Assembly: GCF_003384035.1 (NCBI RefSeq) | Contig: NZ_QQAK01000016.1 | Coordinates: 62,001-126,000 of the forward strand | Reading direction: 5' to 3' | Length of the DNA: 64,000 bases | Origin: Sporosarcina sp. BI001-red | Lineage (GTDB): Bacteria > Bacillota > Bacilli > Bacillales_A > Planococcaceae | Shown here: positions 41,270 to 49,128 of the stretch, one piece after another | Layout of the letters: each line of letters starts with the position of its first letter | Numbering within the stretch: the first letter of the stretch is position 1 | Made by a program: the position numbers and the translations under genes | The notes under the pieces: generated by a model | Databases searched by the model: none | The model's input: only the letters and a program-made list of their open reading frames with translations | What the model was told of the DNA's origin: nothing

Positions 41270-41551
41270 ATGATCGATATCCGTCATGGCTTAAATGAGT
41301 ATTTACACCAAGTAGGTGGGCACATTGGCTACGGCATCCGTCCATCAGAGCGACAAAGAGGGTATGCAACGTGGATGCTTGCGGAAGCATTAAAAGTGAC
41401 TGATTCGCTAGGGATTACATCTGTACTCGTCACCTGTAACGACGACAATATTGGATCTGCCAAAACGATTCAAAACAATGGTGGCGAAGAAGATGTTAGT
41501 GTTACAGAAGAGGATGGCACTGTGGTAAGACGATTTTGGATCAATCGGTAG
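41270..41551 (+). pseudogene. N-terminally truncated GNAT acetyltransferase
   Basis: The frame encodes the C-terminal half of a GNAT protein: MIDIRHGLNEYLHQVGGHIG, YGIRPSERQRGYATWMLAEA (acetyl-CoA site) and CNDDNIGSAKTIQNNGG. A stop codon two codons upstream of the ATG removes the N-terminal strands that relatives of about 170 residues have. It is probably inactive. The 41081-41269 stretch shows nothing else. Confidence 0.65.
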
Positions 41552-41597
41552 ATTCTATGAAAGAAAACGTTTGTAATTTATAGGAGGTATAGTGAAC

Positions 41598-42113
41598 ATG
41601 TACGATCCAACGATATTCGATAACTTGAAAGTTGCTCTTGAAAATCAGCTATATGATCTAGATACACTGGATGAACAAATTGAAATCCGGAATCGGCGCG
41701 ATGTGATGGACTTTGCGGTATTATCCCGGGAGTTGGCATTACGTTTTGTCCTTCGCAGTCATTCTGAAGTAGAAGCAGAAGTAATACTGCGCACAGGTAT
41801 TCGTGATCTTGCGGGTGAAATCATGGAGGATCCTAATACTAACCCTGCCTGTTCACTGGTACTCCGATTTTACAAAAAAATAGCGTTCCCATCCCATCAA
41901 TGTACAAAAATTGAGCAGGCGCTGCAAGAGATTTGGGAAGAGGAAATCGAGATTACACAGAAGTTGAGTTACGTGTTTGGAGATGAAGAAGCAGGATTGC
42001 TTAACGTAATAGAAGTGTCATTCATCCCCCGTTTGACAGAAGAAAACATGCCTGATATTGCTAACTTTCTAGAGCATGTTCTTGAAACACTACCCATCGT
42101 TATGGACATATAA
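41598..42113 (+). CDS. Conserved hypothetical protein at the edge of the spore-surface-like cluster
   Basis: A 171-residue acidic, mostly helical protein (MYDPTIFDNLKVALENQLYD at the start). An AGGAGG site lies ten bases before ATG 41598 and four before GTG 41592. It is convergent with the coiled-coil gene at 42129, 15 bp apart. I do not recognise a domain; its C-terminal half looks like an alpha/beta fold. Confidence 0.65.
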   Translation: MYDPTIFDNLKVALENQLYDLDTLDEQIEIRNRRDVMDFAVLSRELALRFVLRSHSEVEAEVILRTGIRDLAGEIMEDPNTNPACSLVLRFYKKIAFPSHQCTKIEQALQEIWEEEIEITQKLSYVFGDEEAGLLNVIEVSFIPRLTEENMPDIANFLEHVLETLPIVMDI

Positions 42114-42128
42114 GTTCACTAACGATCC

Positions 42129-42686
42129 TTATACTTCAGAGAGTTGTTGCACATAGTCTTCAAGAATACGAATAAGTTCTTGTTGAGCTAGGATAACTTT
42201 TTGGATTTTTTCAGTTTGAGGATGGGATGGAGGCTGCCAGTTTTGAAGTAGCTCAGAAAAATGCTCAGAAATGAGGGGTGGAAGCTGATTAGTAAGATCA
42301 TCTAGTTTTGTTTCTAACTGGTTCAATTCAGGTCTGACGGTTTCAGCCAATTCCTCTTTCGACAAGCGTAATGCCTCTAATTGTTGGCTGTTCACTACAT
42401 TCATCGTTTCCTTAGTTTCATTATGCTGATTAATGGCAAATAGAGCATCATCCCTTTGAGAGATAAGGCTCTTAAACCGCTTTTCGTATAGCTCGATACG
42501 CTTCTCCGCTTTTAGACTCTTATACACTAATTCCTCATGAGCTTCTAGTAACTTCTCATGCTCGTAGTCCATTTCATTATAAGTAGAGGGCTGGCTTGTT
42601 TTATATTTATTTAACTCTGCTTGTAAATGTCTGACAAGTTGCTTCAGCTGGAGGACATCCTCTGGTTTTCCGTCGGTACTATTCAT
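42129..42686 (-). CDS. Coiled-coil protein, last gene of the divergent spore-surface-like cluster
   Basis: A 185-residue, highly charged and helical protein without cysteine. Heptad patterns run from about residue 10 to 135, broken by a Pro-rich NWQPPSHPQTEK segment near 150. No domain recognised. It follows a 98-residue gene by 19 bp in a four-gene minus-strand operon (44310 to 42129) whose other members have coiled-coil or beta-rich designs, which suggests a structural, assembled product. Confidence 0.65.
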   Translation of the reverse strand: MNSTDGKPEDVLQLKQLVRHLQAELNKYKTSQPSTYNEMDYEHEKLLEAHEELVYKSLKAEKRIELYEKRFKSLISQRDDALFAINQHNETKETMNVVNSQQLEALRLSKEELAETVRPELNQLETKLDDLTNQLPPLISEHFSELLQNWQPPSHPQTEKIQKVILAQQELIRILEDYVQQLSEV

Positions 42687-42705
42687 ACCTTTAGCCCCTC
42701 CCGAA

Positions 42706-43002
42706 TTAGAATCCGTTTTGTGCGTCTTTAATTAGTGCCTCGAAGTGTTGCTTATTCTCAGCTATCAAAGCATCAATCTCTTTTTCTAAATCTGTAGAAT
42801 GCTCAGTTGGTGTGAGTTCCTCCTGTGAAACCTTTATTTCCTTGTTCATAAGTATGTAAAGAATAAGTAAGTTAATGGTTTGTGAATCCAAGATGATAGA
42901 ACTCTGTGAAACAGTCCGATTAGGTTGTGATACATTTTCAATGACTATCTCTGCAATCTTGTCAATCCAACTCGATTGACCCGTTTTTTCAGAACTACTC
43001 AT
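42706..43002 (-). CDS. Small helical protein of the spore-surface-like cluster
   Basis: A 98-residue acidic protein starting at the ATG behind AAGGAGGAG; it overlaps the stop of the upstream gene by 8 bp, so the two are translationally coupled. It has a hydrophobic stretch, INLLILYILMNKE, in its middle and a helical acidic end. Unknown function. Confidence 0.65.
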   Translation of the reverse strand: MSSSEKTGQSSWIDKIAEIVIENVSQPNRTVSQSSIILDSQTINLLILYILMNKEIKVSQEELTPTEHSTDLEKEIDALIAENKQHFEALIKDAQNGF

Positions 43003-43573
43003 AGTACTCCTCCTTACTTTCAATAGACAATGCGCCACTAATATTGATGGCATTCAAAGCTGCCTGCCCTCCAGGGGTCTGATCACTGACAGTCCATCCA
43101 GTTACGCTAGCTGAATAATCCTCTGCAGGATGCCAAGTAATTTGGAAATTTGTAAACGTAATGGTTTCTCCAGGTTGAATTACCGTATTCCCAATAGGTT
43201 TTAATCTGAACTCTTTTTTGTTAGTTGGGTCATTGAGACGTTCCCAACCATCTTTTAGTTTTGGGGGAACAGGAGATCCAGGATTAACATATTTACCGTA
43301 TAGAAAGAAGGGACTATCTTCTGTCAGTTTGAGAGTGATTTCAGGATTTGTAATTGGGTAATCTCCTGTGTTTTGGATGTGATAGGATGCGAGGCAAATA
43401 TTGTCTGATTGCAGATGGTGCGTAATGTTTAATGAATAAGTGAAAAAGCTAATGTAGCTCGTCTGCTGCGCTCTTAAATTGACTAAAGTCTTTTTGAGTT
43501 CCTGAACATGTTCACTCGTTGACTGGCGGAGCTCCTGTAATTTTGTTTCTAACTGATTCTTATCAGTTTGCAT
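42995..43573 (-). CDS. Coiled-coil plus beta-domain protein of the spore-surface-like cluster
   Basis: A 192-residue protein. Residues 1-37 form a coiled coil (QLETKLQELRQSTSEHVQEL), and residues 40-185 form a beta-rich domain with motifs such as YHIQNTGDYPITNPEITLKL and ETITFTNFQITWHP, a pattern of stacked beta strands. The C-terminal INISGALSIES is also strand-like. A coiled coil plus a beta-sandwich is the design of fibre or surface-layer subunits. ATG with GGGAGGCG. No signal peptide, consistent with a mother-cell-assembled spore layer. Confidence 0.65.
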   Translation of the reverse strand: MQTDKNQLETKLQELRQSTSEHVQELKKTLVNLRAQQTSYISFFTYSLNITHHLQSDNICLASYHIQNTGDYPITNPEITLKLTEDSPFFLYGKYVNPGSPVPPKLKDGWERLNDPTNKKEFRLKPIGNTVIQPGETITFTNFQITWHPAEDYSASVTGWTVSDQTPGGQAALNAINISGALSIESKEEYYE

Positions 43574-43665
43574 TAGTTCGCCTCCCTAAAAAAGTGAAGA
43601 GAGGAATTATCCTCTCTTCATCCTATGTGCCCTTATATAGAGTTAGTACGGATGGGACACTTACT

Positions 43666-44310
43666 TCACTCAGGATAAATGGAATGGCATTGTTGTGGTT
43701 TCCCGGGTGGCGGGCAAGAACCAATTGCCAAGTCTGCACGTGGCTCGCAATAGTCTGCCAAAAACTCAACAGTAACAGGGTACGTAGACTGGATGCTTTG
43801 ACATGTAGAAACCGTTAGAACTAACCCTGTAAAAGTGATTTCTTGTCTTTGATTATCTAGAGATAATGTACCTTGGGAGGTAACCATACAATCTAAATCT
43901 GTGTATTCGACGGTAACGTTAGTGCCTTCAGGAGCACATAATGTTACTTGCTCAGATCGTGAGAATGGTATTGTATCGGATTTCAATACTGTTCCGTCAA
44001 CTAGTGTTACGAATAGTACTAAGTCAAAGTTCTTTTGAATTGTTAAATGTTGCAGACACACATTATGACCGTCAATTCGGAACGATCGGTTTTCTCTTCT
44101 AAGAATTACGACTGGATTATTCATAGCTGGAGTCACTTCACAAGAAACAGTATAATCATTCAACCTTGTCGACTCCGTGATGCCCCCAAATCTTATTGGG
44201 GTATTGGGAAGATAAAAATCGAACGTATTTTCTTTCATCACCCAATCATACACCTTGTCAACATTAATGCAGATTAGCTCCTGATCAGGGCATGGAAATT
44301 TTTCAAGCAT
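43666..44310 (-). CDS. Cysteine-rich beta-sandwich protein, first gene of the spore-surface-like operon
   Basis: A 214-residue protein without a signal peptide and with ten cysteines concentrated at both ends (FPCPDQELICINVDKVYDWV at the start and GSCPPPGKPQQCHSIYPE at the end). The body alternates strands (HNVCLQHLTIQKNFDLVLFV; CAPEGTNVTVEYTDLDCMVT). The CINVDKVYDWV opening is one I associate with spore-surface-type proteins of Bacillales, but I cannot name the family. ATG 44310 has AGGAGGTGA eight bases upstream; the GTG at 44322 lies inside that site. Confidence 0.65.
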   Translation of the reverse strand: MLEKFPCPDQELICINVDKVYDWVMKENTFDFYLPNTPIRFGGITESTRLNDYTVSCEVTPAMNNPVVILRRENRSFRIDGHNVCLQHLTIQKNFDLVLFVTLVDGTVLKSDTIPFSRSEQVTLCAPEGTNVTVEYTDLDCMVTSQGTLSLDNQRQEITFTGLVLTVSTCQSIQSTYPVTVEFLADYCEPRADLAIGSCPPPGKPQQCHSIYPE

Positions 44311-44344
44311 AGGTGTTGTCACCTCCTGTAATTTTTATAGTCTT

Positions 44345-44420
44345 GCATTCGTAGCATATGATAGATAAATTGCGTTGAATAGGCAAAGGGGGATTTGCCA
44401 TGCAGTTCATTCATATGCTA
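44345..44420. promoter_or_regulatory. Divergent intergenic region with three sigma-K-like -10 hexamers
   Basis: CATANNNTA occurs at 44355-44363 (CATATGATA, plus), 44361-44353 (CATATGCTA, minus) and 44412-44420 (CATATGCTA, plus). No matching AC -35 is evident at the right distance, so these are only suggestive of mother-cell expression. Confidence 0.3.
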
Positions 44421-44502
44421 AGTAATCAGGAAACTGTCACCTTATGGAATCTCACTTAATAAGATAATACTGTCCATTTGTTATTAGAAAGAGGTGAATA
44501 GT

Positions 44503-45156
44503 ATGGAGATCAATGATCTGGAAATTGAAGAGTTGGGAAACAAAATCGAAAAGTATCGTAAGGCAGTGGAAAGTTTGAAGACTACTAAACACGAAGAGAA
44601 TTCCCAAGTAGAAAAGAGAATGGAGTCGCTAGAAGAGCAATTCTCTGAGTTACAATCACAGCAAGCTAAGCTGTCGGAACAAATGGAAGAGATAAAAAAT
44701 CTAATGGAAACAATACCGGGGGATAAGAAGGATTTATCCACTACAAAAAATGACAATAGACTTAATACCCCGAGTAAAAGGAACCTTCAACCAAAAGATA
44801 CAAAAGCCATATCGACCTTTAAGAAGCTAAAACAGTTAACAAATGCAACGCCTATGTTATATGAAAGCCCACCTACCTCATCTCAAGTAGAAGGAATTCG
44901 AAAGGGAATGGCTAACAAGCAGTTTCTTAACACTCCTCTTGCTTCGGTAGATGAACGGACAATCAATCCCCCAATTGTTGAAAATAATTCAAACCAATTG
45001 GAAAGAAGGACGAAATTTCAATCCGCCCCAATTATTGAAGAAATCCATGAAGACCCCAACGTAACTCCGCAGGTACATTTAGAAAAAAGGAATAAGAAAA
45101 CTGAAAACGGACCTAACCAAGCCAGCTCATTTTGGAAGGGAATCTTAAAAAAGTGA
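44503..45156 (+). CDS. Coiled-coil protein with disordered tail, divergent to the spore-surface-like operon
   Basis: A 217-residue protein without cysteine. Residues 1-73 form a strict heptad coiled coil (IEELGNKIEKYRKAVESLKT; EEQFSELQSQQAKLSEQMEE), and the rest is hydrophilic, rich in Asn, Lys and Thr, and probably disordered. ATG 44503 has AAAGAGGTGA six bases upstream. It lies 103 bp before the BclB-like gene on the same strand and may be cotranscribed with it. Confidence 0.65.
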   Translation: MEINDLEIEELGNKIEKYRKAVESLKTTKHEENSQVEKRMESLEEQFSELQSQQAKLSEQMEEIKNLMETIPGDKKDLSTTKNDNRLNTPSKRNLQPKDTKAISTFKKLKQLTNATPMLYESPPTSSQVEGIRKGMANKQFLNTPLASVDERTINPPIVENNSNQLERRTKFQSAPIIEEIHEDPNVTPQVHLEKRNKKTENGPNQASSFWKGILKK

Positions 45157-45259
45157 TTTAATTTGATGCAGGCAAATCGTATAGACAAAGAGATTACGGT
45201 TGTACGCCCGTCCGCCTTGTCTCCGAGAGAATAAGATAACGGAGAAAGGAGGTGTTATC

Positions 45260-45922
45260 ATGGTAAACAATCGTATAAGTGGTTGTCGTGGATGTGGAAA
45301 TACTAATTCATCGTATGGTTGTTGTGAAAGCACAAATGATGCTGCACGTAATCGATGCGGTACACTTGGGCCATTCGCAGCAGTCGATCGGGATTGTATT
45401 TCTCAAGCCTGGGCGGGTGGAGCTATTATTGGTTACGCATCGGGAATTGTCCCTGTTGCATTGACTTCACTAGCTGGCGGATTAGTAGGAGTTCCATTTT
45501 ATATTGGAATGGGTACAGCTGTTCCTGGCGTCATGCTTGCTAATAACACAATTAATCTAACCGGACTAGTCAACGAAGCCATCACTGTTCCAAGGAATGG
45601 ATCAATGACCGCAATTTCTGCATCTTTTGAGGTTACTGTCGCCTTGGCAGTGGTTGGAGAAACTGCTGTCGTAAACGCACAGGTTTATCGCGCTCCAGCG
45701 GGCAGTAATATGTTCAGCCCTACAGGCGTAAGCGTCAACTTAAGTCCACCGTTAACAAGTCTTATAACTGTGGGTACAACACTTACTGGTTCTGCATCTT
45801 TTGCTACACCAGTTTCAGTTGCTCAAGGGGATCGATTATTGATGGTCTACACGCTTTCAGGCACAACATTAGCTTCTGCTGTTACAGGTACAGCAAGTGC
45901 TGGTATCTCAATTGATAACTAA
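45260..45922 (+). CDS. BclB-like spore-surface protein without collagen-like repeats
   Basis: A 220-residue protein. The N-terminal 45 residues are Cys-rich (GCRGCGNTNSSYGCCES, seven Cys in all). The rest matches the C-terminal trimerising domain of exosporium BclB-type glycoproteins: GAIIGYASGIVPVALTSLAG, the SMTAISASFEVTVALAVVGE strand pair and RLLMVYTLSGTTLASAVTGT. The GXT collagen repeats usual in BclA/BclB are absent, and the Cys-rich start replaces them. AAGGAGGTG site seven bases from the ATG. Spore-surface location is inferred from the domain. Confidence 0.75.
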   Translation: MVNNRISGCRGCGNTNSSYGCCESTNDAARNRCGTLGPFAAVDRDCISQAWAGGAIIGYASGIVPVALTSLAGGLVGVPFYIGMGTAVPGVMLANNTINLTGLVNEAITVPRNGSMTAISASFEVTVALAVVGETAVVNAQVYRAPAGSNMFSPTGVSVNLSPPLTSLITVGTTLTGSASFATPVSVAQGDRLLMVYTLSGTTLASAVTGTASAGISIDN

Positions 45923-45936
45923 TAGAGTACCAGAGA

Positions 45937-45969
45937 AATGCCCACGTGATTGATAGTGGGCATTTTTTT
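45937..45969 (+). terminator. Terminator after the BclB-like gene
   Basis: AATGCCCAC pairs with GTGGGCATT and is followed by TTTTT. The remaining 248 bp up to the response-regulator gene show no other feature. Confidence 0.8.
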
Positions 45970-46217
45970 ACTACCTAGTGAATTGGAACTTTTTATTTAA
46001 GTTACTGATTATTTCATTAGTAAAAAGGGAATGCTAACTTTTTAGTTCGATATAATAGCGGGGAATAGTTCTCGTGTGTGATAAACTACTGGGTAACTGA
46101 CACAAATTTTGGATAGAGGAACTAGTAATCAATCATTGGATCTTTTTGCAGGTAATACTTAAAAATAGAGACTGTCTTTTGAAACGTTTCAAGCAGACAT
46201 TGGGGGATAGAATAGAC

Positions 46218-46919
46218 ATGGAGGAAACTATTTTTATCGTAGAAGACGACGCAGCTATTTACTCTTCATTGAAAGAGCAATTGGAACAGTGGTCGTTTAA
46301 AGTAGAGGGTCCAGAAAGCTTTCATGATATCATAACGCCATTTACAAAATCGAGTCCGCAACTCGTCATTATGGATATTCAACTGCCAGCATATGACGGC
46401 TTTCACTGGTGTCGGGAAATCAGGGCGGTGTCCAATGTGCCCATCATCTTTCTTTCTTCAAGAGACCATCCGATGGATATTGTCATGGCGATGAATATGG
46501 GTGGAGACGATTACATACAAAAACCGTTTCACATGGATGTCTTGCTGGCGAAACTTCAAGCAACTTTACGGCGAGCGTATTTGTATGCAGAACCAGATGA
46601 ACCAACCGATGAGTTGAAGTGGAATGGTACGACAATCGACTTGAAACGATGTGTGATTTCTGGTGCGAACGAGGAAATCGAGCTCACAAAAAATGAGTTT
46701 TTCATACTAGCCATATTGGTGGAGTCACACGATGAAATTGTGTCACGTGATGATCTGATCCGAAAGCTATGGGACGATGAACGCTTTGTCAATGACAATA
46801 CGCTGACCGTTAACGTAACTCGGTTGCGCCAAAAGTTAAGTGATTTAGGACTGGACGAAGCGATTGTGACCAAAAAAGGGATGGGCTATATGGCGGTTAC
46901 GTTGCAGGGGAAATCTTAA
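46218..46919 (+). CDS. bceR: OmpR-family response regulator BceR-like
   Basis: A 233-residue regulator. The receiver domain shows the VEDD acidic pair, VIMDIQLP (phospho-acceptor Asp), the LSS switch and the YIQKPFH lysine; the C-terminal winged helix shows LTKNEFFILAILVESHDEIV and VNVTRLRQKLSDLG. It pairs with the adjacent IM-type kinase and a downstream BceAB-like transporter. In Firmicutes these modules detect and remove bacitracin-like antimicrobial peptides. ATG 46218 is the family start; longer frames have no ribosome-binding site. Confidence 0.9.
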   Translation: MEETIFIVEDDAAIYSSLKEQLEQWSFKVEGPESFHDIITPFTKSSPQLVIMDIQLPAYDGFHWCREIRAVSNVPIIFLSSRDHPMDIVMAMNMGGDDYIQKPFHMDVLLAKLQATLRRAYLYAEPDEPTDELKWNGTTIDLKRCVISGANEEIELTKNEFFILAILVESHDEIVSRDDLIRKLWDDERFVNDNTLTVNVTRLRQKLSDLGLDEAIVTKKGMGYMAVTLQGKS

Positions 46920-47941
46920 TGCTGCGCGTCTATATTACTGATCGAAAAAGCTGGATTGCCTTATTTGTAGGATCGCTCTTATTAACGGATCTATTGTTAG
47001 TTTTGGATAAAGGCTTAGCTATTAATGAAGTCTCTATCGGGTATTTGAACATACTATTACTCGTAATCTTCGTTCTATTTTTCATATGGCGCTATCGCAA
47101 GGAGACTGCCTATTTACGAAAACTTGGCCGCCTTGCAGAAGAGTTATCGGATGACTGGCAAGAAGGACTTCCTATGTCCGTTTTTCATCAAGAGGCAATG
47201 TTGTCTGATTTGCTTCAGAAAGTTGATACTTCCTATCGTAAACGGATGGCACGCATACAGGAATTTGTGCATGCAGAGCAAAACGATACTGCAGCATGGG
47301 TCCATGAGGTGAAAACACCGCTGACTGCGATGAAGTTGATCATTGATGCAAATCGTCAAGTGCCTGCATTCCGGAGAATAGAAGCAGAATGGTTGCGTGT
47401 CCATTTACTCATAGATCAGCAATTGTACATTTCCCGTCTGCCTTCATTAGAAGCAGATTATGTATTGGAAGAAACCGATATTGTCCGATTGGCTACAGAA
47501 GAAGTACATCAGCTGAAGCCGTGGTGCTTGGAGAAAAATATTGCGTTTGAGATTGTAGAGGAGTCTGTGGAAGTAGTTACGGACCAAAAGTGGTGCCGCT
47601 TCATCCTCAGGCAAGTTTTGACGAATGCGGTGAAATACAGTCCAGCTGGCGGAACGGTAACCATTCAGACTACATCAATTGAAACAGGACACATTTCACT
47701 AACTGTTGCAGATGAAGGACCGGGAATTCCTGCGCACGAAATGCCTCGCATATTTGACAGGGGATTCACAGGCGGTGCAGGGAGAATCCAACATACTGCG
47801 ACGGGATTGGGTCTCTATTTAGCCAAACAGACGGCTGGGAAAATAGGAATTGAGTTGCATGGACAATCAGATGGGGCGACAGGTACACAAATGATAATAA
47901 CGTTCACGGTGGAAAATGACTTTGACGCAACCCGTAAGTAG
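46919..47941 (+). CDS. bceS: Intramembrane-sensing histidine kinase BceS-like
   Basis: A 340-residue kinase with two helices and almost no extracellular loop (LFVGSLLLTDLLLVLD, then ILLLVIFVLFFIWRYR), the IM-HK layout. The H-box is WVHEVKTPLTAMK, the N-box QVLTNAVKYSP and the G-boxes ADEGPGIP and TGLGLYLAKQ. It senses its peptide only through the BceAB transporter. Its ATG overlaps the bceR stop by one base. The last codons (FDATRK, stop) recur in repeat sequence at about 48231-48249. Confidence 0.9.
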   Translation: MLRVYITDRKSWIALFVGSLLLTDLLLVLDKGLAINEVSIGYLNILLLVIFVLFFIWRYRKETAYLRKLGRLAEELSDDWQEGLPMSVFHQEAMLSDLLQKVDTSYRKRMARIQEFVHAEQNDTAAWVHEVKTPLTAMKLIIDANRQVPAFRRIEAEWLRVHLLIDQQLYISRLPSLEADYVLEETDIVRLATEEVHQLKPWCLEKNIAFEIVEESVEVVTDQKWCRFILRQVLTNAVKYSPAGGTVTIQTTSIETGHISLTVADEGPGIPAHEMPRIFDRGFTGGAGRIQHTATGLGLYLAKQTAGKIGIELHGQSDGATGTQMIITFTVENDFDATRK

Positions 47942-48130
47942 TTGGGTTTATGAGCGGATTTAGGAGTTTTATGAGCTCATTCTCCGGCTTATGAGCACAA
48001 ATCAAGGTTTATGAGCGCAATTCGGGATTTATGATCACAATCCCTGGTTTATGAGCGCATTATGGGATTTATGATCACTCTACGAGTTATATGAGCGCTT
48101 TCTATGAATCATGATCACTATGGTATGAGT
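47942..48130. repeat. Degenerate tandem array of about nine 20-nt units
   Basis: Units alternate between TTTATGAGCGCAATTCGGGA-like and TTTATGATCACAATCCCTGG-like forms (the GAGCG versus GATCAC variants) and drift in sequence and length (19-23 nt). The same two half-units make up the regular 40-bp repeat at 62499-62928. No spacers or adjacent cas genes are present. Confidence 0.75.
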
Positions 48131-48135
48131 TATCT

Positions 48136-48324
48136 ATGAAGGATACTTTTGCTGCCGGGATACCGGTAGTAAATGCTTCGCAAGGCGAAGCACACAAACT
48201 TAATGTTGGTTTTGATTGGTCAAGAGCGCATTTGACGCAGCCCGTAAGTGACAAAACTGTAAGGTTGCGCGCACTGTTTGTCATCCAAATCGAACGACTC
48301 CACTGTTTTTCTGCAGTAAAGTAA
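48136..48324 (+). other. Possible repeat-associated 62-residue open frame before bceA
   Basis: An ATG frame reads MKDTFAAGIPVVNASQGEAH and then LNVGFDWSRAHLTQPVSDKT. I recall similar short peptides from intergenic DNA of Planococcaceae, which suggests an interspersed repeat rather than a gene. No ribosome-binding site is evident. It contains the BceR-like box. Confidence 0.3.
48249..48262 (+). promoter_or_regulatory. Candidate BceR operator upstream of bceAB
   Basis: TGACA-AAAC-TGTAA fits the BceR box TNACA-N4-TGTAA and lies 90 bp before bceA, where such boxes are expected. Confidence 0.6.
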
Positions 48325-48351
48325 GTGTATAGAAACAAGGAGGCGTTTTAA

Positions 48352-49128
48352 GTGTCACAAAAAACTACTATGTTAGAAGCTGTTTCGATTCGTAAATCGT
48401 TCGGAACACGCGGACAAGTGCAGCAGGTTTTAAAAGGATTGGATTTCCGTGTGTTGGAAGGCGAATTCGTCGGAATTATGGGTCCTTCAGGTGCCGGGAA
48501 GACGACATTATTGAATGTCTTAGCGACTATCGACCGGACAACGGAAGGCTCGATTAAGATAAATGGAACAGATATTTCTTCAATGAACAACCGCAAACTA
48601 TCGCAGTTCAGACGAGATCAGCTGGGGTTCATCTTCCAGGATTATAATTTGCTCGATACATTGACCGTGAAAGAAAATATTTTACTGCCGATTTCAGTTG
48701 GAAACGTGAAACGTGTTGTGGCGGAAGATCGCTTCAAATCGATTGCACGCACTCTTGGGATTACGGAATTAGCGAATAAATACCCTAGTGAAATCTCTGG
48801 TGGGCAAAAGCAACGGACTTCTGCCGCACGGGCTTTGATCAACGAACCTTCGATTGTGTTTGCGGATGAGCCGACAGGTGCGCTCGATTCAAAATCAGCC
48901 TCGTCCTTGCTTGGTACATTGGCGAAAGTCAACGAAGAACGGGATGTTACGATTATGATGGTGACACATGATCCCGTCGCATCGAGCTACTGCAATCGTG
49001 TTGTATTTCTGAAAGACGGGACGATTTACTCCGAGCTGTATCGCGGGGAACAGACGAGGCAGCAGTTCTTTCAAGAAATCCTGAAAGTGCAAGGGATTCT
49101 TGGAGGTGACAGCGTTGACGCTCTTTGA
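48352..49128 (+). CDS. bceA: ABC transporter ATP-binding protein BceA-like
   Basis: A 258-residue ATPase with Walker [11 protein letters not shown]-loop DYNLLD, signature SGGQKQR and Walker [12 protein letters not shown]. It energises the permease encoded in the overlapping next gene. GTG 48352 follows AAGGAGGCG. The module BceRS-BceAB detoxifies cell-wall-active peptides by removing them from the lipid target; the specific peptide cannot be told. Confidence 0.92.
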   Translation: MSQKTTMLEAVSIRKSFGTRGQVQQVLKGLDFRVLEGEFVGIMGPSGAGKTTLLNVLATIDRTTEGSIKINGTDISSMNNRKLSQFRRDQLGFIFQDYNLLDTLTVKENILLPISVGNVKRVVAEDRFKSIARTLGITELANKYPSEISGGQKQRTSAARALINEPSIVFADEPTGALDSKSASSLLGTLAKVNEERDVTIMMVTHDPVASSYCNRVVFLKDGTIYSELYRGEQTRQQFFQEILKVQGILGGDSVDAL

